Part shown: positions 28,120-35,596 of the stretch, piece after piece
How positions within the stretch are numbered: position 1 is the first letter of the stretch
Layout: each line of letters starts with the position of its first letter
DNA from: Ralstonia pickettii DTP0602
GTDB lineage: Bacteria; Pseudomonadota; Gammaproteobacteria; Burkholderiales; Burkholderiaceae
Assembly: GCA_000471925.1 (NCBI GenBank)
Contig: CP006667.1
Span: forward strand, 2,728,001 to 2,792,000
Direction of reading: 5' to 3'
Length of the DNA: 64,000 nt
Notes under the pieces: generated by a model
Seen by the model: the letters and a program-made list of their open reading frames with translations, nothing else
Told to the model about the DNA's origin: nothing
The model's database searches: none
Position numbers and translations under genes: made by a program

Positions 28120-29556
28120 TTAAAACGTGTCGAAGTACTCGCGCTGCTCCCAGTCGCTCACCTCAAGATTGAAGCGCGCGATCTCGGCCTGCTTGATATG
28201 GCAGAAGTAGTCGACAAAGCCACTGCCCATGCCTTCACGCAGGGCAGCGTCTTCTTTCAGGCAGGCCAGCGCCTCGTCGAGCGTCCTGGGCAGATGGGGT
28301 GCGGGGGTCTCGTATGGCGAATCGGCGGACGGGCCCGGATCCAGGCGCCACTGGATACCGTCCAGCCCCGAGATGGCCTGCGACGCGAGATAGAGATAGG
28401 GATTTGCCGCGGGTTCGCCCACGCGGTTTTCGATGCGCGTGGCCGCATCGCCCGCGCCGCCCAGCACCCGCAGCATTGCGCCGCGGTTGTCGCGCGCCCA
28501 GATCGCGCGGTCGGGCGCCAGCGAATAGGCACGGAACCGCTTGTAGCCATTGATGGTCGGCGTGGAGAACGCGGTCGCCGCGCAGGCGTGCTGCAGCAGG
28601 CCGGCCAGGTAATGACGCCCGGTCGCGGACAGGTCTTGCCCGGCCTCGTCCGGCATCATCGCATTCGCGCCGTTGTCCAGCCGCTTCAGCGACTGGTGCA
28701 GGTGCCATCCGCTCGACACTACGTTGCGGATCTTCGGGCGGCACATAAAGGTCGCGTGGTAGCCATGCCGCTTGCACACCTGCTTGACGGCGCTGCGGAA
28801 CAACACCATCGCGTCCGCGGTGGCAACCGGCGTCGCCGGCGCGAAGGTGAATTCGAACTGGCTGGGACCGAACTCGATTTCCAGCGACCGCACCGGCAGG
28901 CCGAGCTGCTGCACGTTCTTGCGGATCAGCTCGATCACTTCCTCGGTCGCGTCATAGCGCAGCTCTGTCAGGAACTGGTAGCCGTGCGACAACAGCTCGA
29001 CCTCGGGCGGCTCGCCCGGCTGGCCGGCATCGTCCGGCGTCATGTGTTCGCGCAGCAGGCGGAACACATGGAACTCGACTTCCAGTCCGGTGACGAGCTG
29101 GTATCCCGCTGCCGCGAGGCGCTCCTCCGCGTTGCGCAGGATGCGGCGGGTGGCAAAGGGCACCGCCCTGCCATCCTGGAAATACGGATCGCAAAGCAGC
29201 CAGCCGGTGCGCGGCGACCAGGGCAGCACGCGGAAGGTGGTGGGATCGGGAACCAGCGTGACGTCCGCCCCGCCCAGCATGCCAGGCATGTCGAAGCCGC
29301 CGCCAGAACTGAACACGGGGAACACCGTCCGGTGCGAAGTGTCCTTGGCGAACAGCGTGGTGGTCACGTTCACGTCGCCGCGCAACGCCTTGATCGCCTC
29401 CGACGCGACCAGCGTCTTGCCGCGCAGCACGCCATGCTGGTCCGGGAAGGAAAAGCGCACCACGTCGATGTCTCCCCCGGCGAGCTGACGCGCAACGTCG
29501 TCAGCAGCACGGGCATGGGTATCGGTCCAGAGGCCGAATTGTTCTACAAGCGCCAT
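28120..29556 (-). CDS. Glutamine-synthetase-like gamma-glutamyl-amine ligase
   Basis: 478 residues from ATG 29556; a longer frame to 29679 enters the oxygenase gene and is unlikely. The GS fold is clear: beta-grasp N-domain (FSFPDQHGVLRGKTL), metal-site glutamates in TGLEVEFHVF and SLEIEFGPSQFEFTF, the SSGWHLHQSL histidine motif, and the RIENRVGEPAANPYLYLASQ active-site arginine motif. It lacks the adenylylation Tyr region of GlnA and belongs with the PuuA/IpuC/TdnQ/AtdA1 group, which attach glutamate to an amine using ATP. Neighbouring oxygenase and PuuD-like hydrolase support an amine substrate rather than ammonium. Confidence 0.88.
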   Translation of the reverse strand: MALVEQFGLWTDTHARAADDVARQLAGGDIDVVRFSFPDQHGVLRGKTLVASEAIKALRGDVNVTTTLFAKDTSHRTVFPVFSSGGGFDMPGMLGGADVTLVPDPTTFRVLPWSPRTGWLLCDPYFQDGRAVPFATRRILRNAEERLAAAGYQLVTGLEVEFHVFRLLREHMTPDDAGQPGEPPEVELLSHGYQFLTELRYDATEEVIELIRKNVQQLGLPVRSLEIEFGPSQFEFTFAPATPVATADAMVLFRSAVKQVCKRHGYHATFMCRPKIRNVVSSGWHLHQSLKRLDNGANAMMPDEAGQDLSATGRHYLAGLLQHACAATAFSTPTINGYKRFRAYSLAPDRAIWARDNRGAMLRVLGGAGDAATRIENRVGEPAANPYLYLASQAISGLDGIQWRLDPGPSADSPYETPAPHLPRTLDEALACLKEDAALREGMGSGFVDYFCHIKQAEIARFNLEVSDWEQREYFDTF

Positions 29557-29635
29557 ATGGGTCCGGCTCGCCGCATCGTGCAACGCGGTGGAGCCGCCTC
29601 GGTTAGTTAGTCGTGATCCTGTGGCTGCGTACCGG

Positions 29636-30949
29636 TCAGGCGCGCGACGCCCATTCCGATTCGGCCCGGCGCTTGGCATCGGCCCCGACCCAGTAGTCGT
29701 CGGGCGACTGCTCCACGCTGACCCCGTCGATCGATGCCGGCCCGGTAAGCGTACTGGCCTGCTGCGCGTCCACCATCATCAGCGCCCTCTCGCCGCGCTG
29801 GTTTGCCTCGATCGCCGCGACCAGCTGCTTGCGGTAGGCGATGATGCCCTTGTCGGTGGTGCCCAGGTGCTCGCGGGTGCGGTCCTGGATCGCGCCCTGC
29901 GATTCCACGGCCCACTGGTCGTGGACGTTGATGTCGTGGCCCATGCCCGTGTAGGTCTGCGTGCGCTGCTCGTAGGGGTTGAAGCCGTAGTGGTTGCGCT
30001 TGTTCAGCCGCGGGCGGTAGTCGGGCAGTTCGTACAGCGCCAGGCGCTGGTCGCGCATCTGCTGCTTGTCGACCGGCGCGGTGAAGCTGGTGAAGATGGC
30101 GTACCAGTAGCAACTGGTGTCGTCGACCGGCACATGCCATTGCGCAATCGTCATCTCGGCGCTCATCGGGATAATGAACGCCTGCGGAAACACGACGTTG
30201 GTCACGCGCACATGCTGCTGGCCGTCGCCGAGTTCGCGCAAGGCGGTCAGCCGCATGCCGTAGTCGGTCGGCGCGATGCTGATTTCCGGGCAGTCGAATT
30301 CACGGAGCACCTTCGTGATCGGCATGCCGGAATCGGCCGACGCGCCGCGAAACTGCTTGCCGTAGCTTTCCGCGACGTCTTCATCCTCGAAGAACCGGTG
30401 CAGGAAGGAAGCGTGCGCCGGATCGATGCCGACCTCGAGCGCCTGCAGCCAGTTGCACTCGAGCAATCCCTTGAAGGCGAAGGTGTACTGGTCAGGGGCG
30501 ACAAAGCAGTCAAAGGCCGGGAATGCCGGCGGCTCGCCTTCGCCGATAAAGGCAAACAGCACGCCGCCGCGCTCGACGATCGGATAGGCGTTCTGGCGGA
30601 TGCGCTGGCACAGCTTGCTGCCGGCGGGTTCCGCGGGCGTTTCCAGGCACGTGCCGGTACGGTCGAACAGCCAGCCGTGAAACGGGCAGCGCAGGCCGCC
30701 GTCCTCCAGCCTCCCGAAGCTCAGGTCCGCACCGCGGTGCGGGCAATCACGATCCAGCATCGCGTAGTGGCCTTGCTCGTCGCGGAACACGACGAAGTCC
30801 TGGCCCATCAGGCGCACGGCGCGCACCGGGCGCTCACCTTCGAACTCGTCCACCAGCGCAACCGGTTGCCAGTATTGCCGCAACAGCTTGCCGGCTGGGG
30901 TATCCGCGCCGACGCGGGTGATGAGTTCGTTCTGTTCCTTGGACATCAT
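29636..30949 (-). CDS. Single-subunit Rieske non-haem iron oxygenase
   Basis: 437 residues. Rieske centre C69-x-H71 and C88-x2-H91 (CPHRG, CPFHGW). Mononuclear iron motif D176-x2-H179-x4-H184 (GIDPAHASFLH). The N-terminus (LITRVGADTPAGKLLRQYWQPVAL) is typical of phthalate/phenoxybenzoate-type oxygenases with alpha subunits only; no beta-subunit gene is present. It needs the ferredoxin and reductase encoded downstream. The start at 30949 follows AGGAG; a second ATG is the next codon. First gene of the minus-strand operon, 79 bases before the ligase gene. Reaction probably hydroxylation, dealkylation or deamination of the gamma-glutamylated amine or its parent. Confidence 0.92.
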   Translation of the reverse strand: MMSKEQNELITRVGADTPAGKLLRQYWQPVALVDEFEGERPVRAVRLMGQDFVVFRDEQGHYAMLDRDCPHRGADLSFGRLEDGGLRCPFHGWLFDRTGTCLETPAEPAGSKLCQRIRQNAYPIVERGGVLFAFIGEGEPPAFPAFDCFVAPDQYTFAFKGLLECNWLQALEVGIDPAHASFLHRFFEDEDVAESYGKQFRGASADSGMPITKVLREFDCPEISIAPTDYGMRLTALRELGDGQQHVRVTNVVFPQAFIIPMSAEMTIAQWHVPVDDTSCYWYAIFTSFTAPVDKQQMRDQRLALYELPDYRPRLNKRNHYGFNPYEQRTQTYTGMGHDINVHDQWAVESQGAIQDRTREHLGTTDKGIIAYRKQLVAAIEANQRGERALMMVDAQQASTLTGPASIDGVSVEQSPDDYWVGADAKRRAESEWASRA

Positions 30950-30994
30950 GATGGGGACATCTCCTGCTGGGTGGGTGGTTCCTGGGTGGGTTTT

Positions 30995-31040
30995 GCTGTA
31001 TGCAGCGTCGTTGTATGCAGCATATTATTTGCTGCATACA
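30995..31040. promoter_or_regulatory. Operator cluster upstream of the Rieske gene
   Basis: Three copies of GTATGCAG/CTGCATAC: 30998-31005, 31013-31020 and, inverted, 31032-31039. The last two form a perfect 11-base inverted repeat, TGTATGCAGCA (31012-31022) and TGCTGCATACA (31030-31040) with spacer TATTATT. It sits 46-91 bases from the Rieske start, where a repressor would block transcription. Confidence 0.75.
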
Positions 31041-31188
31041 GTCAAGACAAGGTCGATTTTGGGCGCATGCTCGGAAGCCATGCCGAACTTACTCCGCACT
31101 CGCGCCATTAAGTCACAATAGGCTATTGTTTTTATTATATATTTTCAGATATTTAGGGCCCATGAACTGAGGATTTAAGTGTTTACCC

Positions 31189-31238
31189 GCACCAACGAGG
31201 CGAGCTTCATATGACTGCTAAATAGCGCCTGTTGGTGC
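31189..31238. other. Large interrupted hairpin between divergent promoters
   Basis: GCACCAACGAGGCG (31189-31202) can pair with CGCCTGTTGGTGC (31226-31238): an 8-pair and a 5-pair helix with one bulged G around a 23-base AT-rich loop. Surrounding sequence is unusually AT-rich for this window (TTTTTATTATATATTTT at about 31129). It could be an additional regulator site, an RNA structure in the leader of the hydrolase gene, or a relic of a mobile element end. Confidence 0.4.
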
Positions 31239-31263
31239 ACATATTTTCATCTTTCTGGAATAT

Positions 31264-31294
31264 CTGCATGCAGCGATATATTATCTGCATGCAG
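31264..31294. promoter_or_regulatory. Paired palindromic operator upstream of the PuuD-like gene
   Basis: Two copies of the 10-base perfect palindrome CTGCATGCAG, at 31264-31273 and 31285-31294, 21 bases apart centre to centre (two helical turns), ending 30 bases before the hydrolase start. They share CTGCAT with the operators at 30995-31040 and 26466-26502. Confidence 0.7.
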
Positions 31295-31324
31295 TGATGA
31301 CCAGATGACCCAGGAGACCCACCT

Positions 31325-32107
31325 TTGCCCGCCCCCAACCCAATATCCGCCCAGCCCACACGTACCCATTGCCCGCTGGTCGGCATCGTCTGCGACCGGT
31401 TCTTCGTCGGGGATCACGACGTGCATGGCGTCAAGGAGAGCTACCGGCGCGCCCTTACCGAGGTCGCGCGCGTCGCACCGGTCTTTATCCCGGCCAGCGA
31501 GGACATCGATGACTTCAGCCCCTATCTGGCGTCGCTGTCCGGGCTGCTCTTTCCTGGCGGCGCGTCCAATGTCTCGCCCGGCCGTTACGGTGGACGCGAG
31601 TCTGCCGAATTCCTGGTCGACCGAGCGCGCGATCATGTCGCGCTGCACCTGATCCGGCGTGCCGCCGACCTCGGCATCCCGATGCTGGCGATCTGCCGCG
31701 GCTTCCAGGAAATGAACGTGGCCTTCGGCGGCACGCTGCGTGCCGATATCCATGCGGCCGGCCATTCGCCGGAGCACCGGGAAGACGCGTCGGAAGACCT
31801 GGTCGCACGCTATCGCTACAAGCACACGGTCGCGCTCGCGCGGGACGGCATGTTCAGCGCATGGATCGGTGACGCAAGCGCGCGCGTCAATTCCCTGCAT
31901 ACGCAAGGCATCGACACATTGGGGAACAACCTCGCGGTCGAGGCCAGCACCGATGACGGCCTGGTCGAGGCGATCCGCGTCGAGGGCGTCAAGTTTGCGG
32001 TGGGTGTGCAATGGCACCCGGAAGTCACGGCCGATTCCGATCCGCTATCCCGGTCGTTGTTCACCCACTTCGGCGACGCGTGCCGGCGTTACGCACGGCA
32101 CGCCTGA
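31325..32107 (+). CDS. PuuD-like gamma-glutamyl hydrolase (class I glutamine amidotransferase fold)
   Basis: 260 residues. Nucleophile Cys124 in LAICRGFQEMNVAFGG and the catalytic His231/Glu233 in VQWHPEVT; the oxyanion segment LLFPGGASNVSPGRY is also present. The family removes the glutamyl group from gamma-glutamyl amines (PuuD, putrescine; relatives in isopropylamine and aniline pathways). The start is the TTG at 31325, preceded by GGAGA; no in-frame ATG occurs until residue 120. Divergent from the Rieske operon over a 375-base region with matching operators, so the two are probably co-regulated. Confidence 0.88.
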   Translation: MPAPNPISAQPTRTHCPLVGIVCDRFFVGDHDVHGVKESYRRALTEVARVAPVFIPASEDIDDFSPYLASLSGLLFPGGASNVSPGRYGGRESAEFLVDRARDHVALHLIRRAADLGIPMLAICRGFQEMNVAFGGTLRADIHAAGHSPEHREDASEDLVARYRYKHTVALARDGMFSAWIGDASARVNSLHTQGIDTLGNNLAVEASTDDGLVEAIRVEGVKFAVGVQWHPEVTADSDPLSRSLFTHFGDACRRYARHA

Positions 32108-32218
32108 GCGCCGCCTTGCCGGAACCTGGACGGGTTCCGGATCGAACCCCTCGAATGAGGCGAACTCATTCACCGCAACATGGTGGTGGCGCTCAACGAC
32201 GGCGCAGCGCTCGGTGAC

Positions 32219-32314
32219 CCGAGAGGATGGTGCTACGGCGGCTGGGCGGTTCCTGTCCTCGAAGATCGCGTCAAACACGCGCAACAGGTTGAGATCGACT
32301 CTGCCGAGGTTCAT
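32219..32314 (-). pseudogene. LysR-family regulator, N-terminal fragment
   Basis: The ATG at 32314 begins MNLGRVDLNLLRVFDAIFED, a typical LysR N-terminus, but similarity stops after about 25 residues and the frame then continues in unrelated sequence. A decayed or truncated regulator gene. The region 32108-32550 holds nothing else I can support. Confidence 0.4.
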
Positions 32315-32550
32315 GGCGCCGCTCCAGCTCGCTACCGATTCACGAGTGTATTGAGCTGGAAGCGGCGTCCCGTTGTGCGCGGGGCGCGTGGATTCTCTCT
32401 GGCGATCGCCCTCCTGCGTGTGGGTCAAAGCCATGAGCCGGCACGCGGCGTGTGCCGGCCAGACTGCAAGGCGATAGTGATACCGACAGCGACGGACGCG
32501 GCCGCCAGCGGTCGGGGGTGCGGTTGGGGTGTTTACGGCCCTTCGCGGGC

Positions 32551-32898
32551 TCAGCCGTTCGCGTCCGCCGGCCGCGACTCACTACGCGCGCCATCCGTGA
32601 ATGTGTCGCGCGGACCATTCACGCTGGCCCCGTCGGTGTACACATCGAAGCGCTTCTCGGCCGCCGCCGCGCTGGCCGCGCCATCGGTGTACGGATCCGC
32701 CGGCCGCGGCGCCGCCTTGGCCGATAGCGCAAAGGTGGCGCTGACCATCATCAGCAATGTCGGGAGCAAGGCATGCAGCATGGCGCGGCGGTAAGTTCCG
32801 GCATGCAGCCAACGCAGGTGCGGCCAGCGCGTTCTGGTCGCCCGCGCGGCGCGGCGGCCTGCGGTGTCAGGGAGGCGGGAGAGCTTGGATAAGGTCAT
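32551..32898 (-). CDS. Small secreted protein with three TDGA repeats
   Basis: 115 residues from ATG 32898 (GGAG eight bases upstream); a start at 32781 (MLHALLPTLLMM) would give a more usual signal peptide. Basic N-region, hydrophobic core LLPTLLMMVSATFALSAKAA, then a short mature part with DPYTDGA, DVYTDGA and DTFTDGA separated by Ala/Glu- or Asn/Gly-rich spacers. The same heptad-like motif occurs seven times in the protein at 45250-45654. No known domain. It is divergent from the response-regulator gene at 33208 and may be controlled by that system. Confidence 0.7.
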   Translation of the reverse strand: MTLSKLSRLPDTAGRRAARATRTRWPHLRWLHAGTYRRAMLHALLPTLLMMVSATFALSAKAAPRPADPYTDGAASAAAAEKRFDVYTDGASVNGPRDTFTDGARSESRPADANG

Positions 32899-33207
32899 GG
32901 AAGGACTCCGGTGCGTGAAGGAAAGCCGGCCTGGCCAGGCACCGGTGGAGTCTAGCGATCGCAGCCGACGCCGCCCTGACCCTACCCTGACAATTCCGTC
33001 AGGCAGGCGCGTTATCGGGGTGTGCCTTGCGCCAACAGTCTTTCCAGCCACGCAGAATCATGCCGGCGCGCAGCTGTGCCATGCTTGCGCAGCAGGCGCG
33101 CTCGGCACGCCCGCACCTGTTCAGTGCAGCCCCCGCAAAACTGACAAGACTGACAGGTTGGATTCGCACGCATCTTCTATATTTCTAGGATTCCGAGGAA
33201 TGGACCC
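32899..33207. other. Divergent promoter region, TDGA gene / two-component system
   Basis: 309 bases. Two stretches look like partial repeats around CCCTGACAATTCCGTCAGGCAGG (roughly 32981-33004) and AAAACTGACAAGACTGACAGG (33137-33157). CTGACA-type direct repeats are plausible OmpR-family sites. No gene seen. Confidence 0.35.
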
Positions 33208-33891
33208 ATGAAACTCCTGCTGGTCGAAGATGAGATCAAGACGGTCGACTACCTGCGCCGCGGCCTGTCCGAGAACGGCTACGTGGTCGACACGGCGCAC
33301 AACGGGCTGGACGGCCTGCACCTGGCCTGTACCGAGCCGTATGACGCGATCGTGCTCGACGTCATGTTGCCCGCGCTGGACGGTGTCTCGCTGCTGAAGT
33401 CGCTGCGCCGCGAGCAGCAGACACCGGTGCTGATGCTGACCGCGCGCGACGACCTCGACGATCGCCTCAACGCCTTTGATGCCGGTGCCGACGACTACCT
33501 GTCCAAGCCCTTCTCCTTCCTGGAACTGCTGGCGCGCCTCAACGTGCTGACGCGCCGCGGCCGGCAGACCGAGCCATCGCAACTCACCGTCGGCGACCTG
33601 CGCATTGACCTGCTGTCGCGGCGGGCGACACGCGGCACGCGCCGGCTGGACCTGAGCGCGCGCGAATTCACGCTGCTGTCCGTGCTGGCGCGGCGGCAGG
33701 GGCAGATCGTTTCCAAGACCGCGATCACCGAACTGGTCTGGGACATCTCCTTCGACTGCAACACCAACGTGGTCGAGGTCGCCGTCAAGCGCCTGCGCGC
33801 CAAGCTGGACTGGCCCGGCGAGCCCAAGCTGCTGCACACCATCCGCGGCATGGGCTACGTGCTGGAACCCCGCGACGGGCTGACGGCATGA
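33208..33891 (+). CDS. OmpR/PhoB-family response regulator, CopR/CusR-like
   Basis: 227 residues. Receiver domain with acidic pair E7/D8, phosphorylation site D51 (IVLDVMLPALDG), conserved Thr in LMLTARD and Lys in LSKPFSF; C-terminal winged helix (TKTAITELVWDISFDCNTNVVEVAVKRLR). This subgroup includes heavy-metal responsive regulators. The ATG follows GAGGAA. Its 3' end overlaps the kinase gene by four bases. Confidence 0.93.
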   Translation: MKLLLVEDEIKTVDYLRRGLSENGYVVDTAHNGLDGLHLACTEPYDAIVLDVMLPALDGVSLLKSLRREQQTPVLMLTARDDLDDRLNAFDAGADDYLSKPFSFLELLARLNVLTRRGRQTEPSQLTVGDLRIDLLSRRATRGTRRLDLSAREFTLLSVLARRQGQIVSKTAITELVWDISFDCNTNVVEVAVKRLRAKLDWPGEPKLLHTIRGMGYVLEPRDGLTA

Positions 33892-35306
33892 ACCGGCATC
33901 GCTCCATCGCAGCGCGCCTGGCCGCGATGTTCGGCCTCGCGGCGGCCTTTGTCTTCGCCATCACGGGCGTGGTGCTCTACCAGGTGCAGTGCGTGGAACT
34001 GGAGAAGCGCCAGCTCGAAGAGATCCACGCGCGCTTCGACCTCGCCGGCCCCAAGGCGGCAGGCCTGGGCACCACGGCGCAATGGGAGCGCTTTGCCACC
34101 ATGCTGCGCAGCATGACGCCGGCAGACCGCAGCGTGCGCTACTTTGTCGAGAGCACCGATCCGCGCTTCCGCTACGGCGAGCCGTTCCCGCGCGAGGCCG
34201 AAGCCACGCCGCGCGCCCCGCACGTGTGGGCGGTGGAGTTCGGCGACAACCGTTTCCTGATGCTCAAGCACCCCATCCCCGCACTGCAGGACCGGCCGGA
34301 GGTGGCGCTGGCGGTCGCGGTCGACCAGGCGCCCTTCTTCGAGACCAGCCGCACGCTGGGCATTGCGCTGGTGGTGTCCTCGGTGCTGGGCGTGATCGCG
34401 GTGAGCCTGCTCGGTTGGCGTATCGCCAAGTCGGGCCTCGCGCCGATCGAGCGCTTGTCGCGCCATGCCAGCGCGCTCGATCCCAAGCAGCTCGAGCGCC
34501 TGCCCGACGCCAACCTGCCGGGCGAACTGTGTGGCCTGGTCCATGCCTTCAACGGCGCGCTCGACAAGCTCGAGCGTGCCTACCGGCAGCTTTCCGCCTT
34601 CAATGCCGACGTGGCGCATGAATTGCGCACGCCGCTGGGCAATGTCATCGGCCAGACCCAGGTGGCGCTGTCGCGGCCACGCAGCACTGCCGAGCTGGAA
34701 GAGATCCTGCAGTCCAACCTGGAAGACCTGGAGCGGCTCAGCCGCATCGTGATCGACATGCTGTTCCTGGCCCAGTCCGACCGCGGCGCGCTGGCGCGCG
34801 ACCTGGTCGAGGTCTCGGTCGCGCACGAGGTGCGGCGCAGCGCGGACTTCCTCGACCTGCTGTTCGAAGACGCCGGCTCCACGCTGCACGTGACGGGCGA
34901 TGCGCGGGTGCGCGTCAATGTCTCGCTGCTGCAGCGCGCGCTGACCAACCTGATGAGCAACGCCCTGCAGCATGGAAGGCCCGGGCGGCCGGTGACGGTG
35001 GCGATCGCGCAGGCGGCAGGCACGCTGACCATCACCGTGCGCAACGAGTCGGACCGCCTGTCCGCGATCCAGCCGAACCGCCTGTTCGACCGCTTCTACC
35101 GTGCCGACGCGGCGCGCAGCGACAGCCGGCAGAACCACGGGCTGGGGCTGGCCATCGTCAAGGCGATCGCCACCATGCACGGCGGCAGCGTGTTCGCGCA
35201 GGTGGAGCCGCACGCGATCCGGATCGGCATGACGCTGCCGGTCAGCCAGCCGGTGCCCGACGCGCCCGCGCCGGCGCGCCCGCTGGCGCGTCCCGCCGCA
35301 GCCTGA
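33888..35306 (+). CDS. Sensor histidine kinase, CusS/QseC-like
   Basis: 472 residues. Membrane helices at about 10-32 and 156-178 flank a periplasmic sensor of some 120 residues; HAMP linker; phospho-acceptor H244 in FNADVAHELRTPLGN; N-box NLMSNALQHG and G-box HGLGLAIVKAIATMHGG. Coupled to the response regulator upstream. The C-terminus is a Pro/Ala tail. The signal is unknown; the subgroup often senses metals or envelope stress. Confidence 0.93.
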   Translation: MNRHRSIAARLAAMFGLAAAFVFAITGVVLYQVQCVELEKRQLEEIHARFDLAGPKAAGLGTTAQWERFATMLRSMTPADRSVRYFVESTDPRFRYGEPFPREAEATPRAPHVWAVEFGDNRFLMLKHPIPALQDRPEVALAVAVDQAPFFETSRTLGIALVVSSVLGVIAVSLLGWRIAKSGLAPIERLSRHASALDPKQLERLPDANLPGELCGLVHAFNGALDKLERAYRQLSAFNADVAHELRTPLGNVIGQTQVALSRPRSTAELEEILQSNLEDLERLSRIVIDMLFLAQSDRGALARDLVEVSVAHEVRRSADFLDLLFEDAGSTLHVTGDARVRVNVSLLQRALTNLMSNALQHGRPGRPVTVAIAQAAGTLTITVRNESDRLSAIQPNRLFDRFYRADAARSDSRQNHGLGLAIVKAIATMHGGSVFAQVEPHAIRIGMTLPVSQPVPDAPAPARPLARPAAA

Positions 35307-35596
35307 GGGCGGGCCGATTGCAGGTTTGGCAGATTTGGCAGGCCTGGCATCCACCACTGGCGCGCCGCTTCGATTCTTGAATTCGTGCGGCGCATCGTAT
35401 ATTTTCGAGGGGCATTCCCGTGGTTGCGCCGTGCCAGCCAGTGCCTGTCACGATGATCGGATTCGCGGCAAGCCACACCCGACAACGCATGTCCGGAACC
35501 GAAGGGCCTGGCAACCCCGTCCGCGCGGTGTGCGCGTGATCCTGCGCGGTTGCCTGTCGCTGCGCCCTTGCTCCTGTCCATCGAAGAGGAGCTGCC
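35307..35596. other. Leader/promoter region of the AspT-like transporter gene
   Basis: 290 bases without a supported gene. A possible sigma-70-type promoter, TTGAAT at about 35378 with TATATT/TATTTT 15-17 bases further on, would leave a 190-base GC-rich leader before the ATG at 35597. The leader is long and could be structured; I do not recognise a known riboswitch. Confidence 0.35.

Noticed and set aside
26626..29610. Plus-strand open frame of 994 codons
   Set aside because: Antisense to the ferredoxin reductase, ferredoxin and ligase genes, whose families and motifs are certain.
32045..32434. A 129-codon minus-strand gene over the LysR fragment
   Set aside because: Only about 25 residues from 32314 look like a protein family; the rest is unrelated and overlaps the end of the PuuD-like gene.
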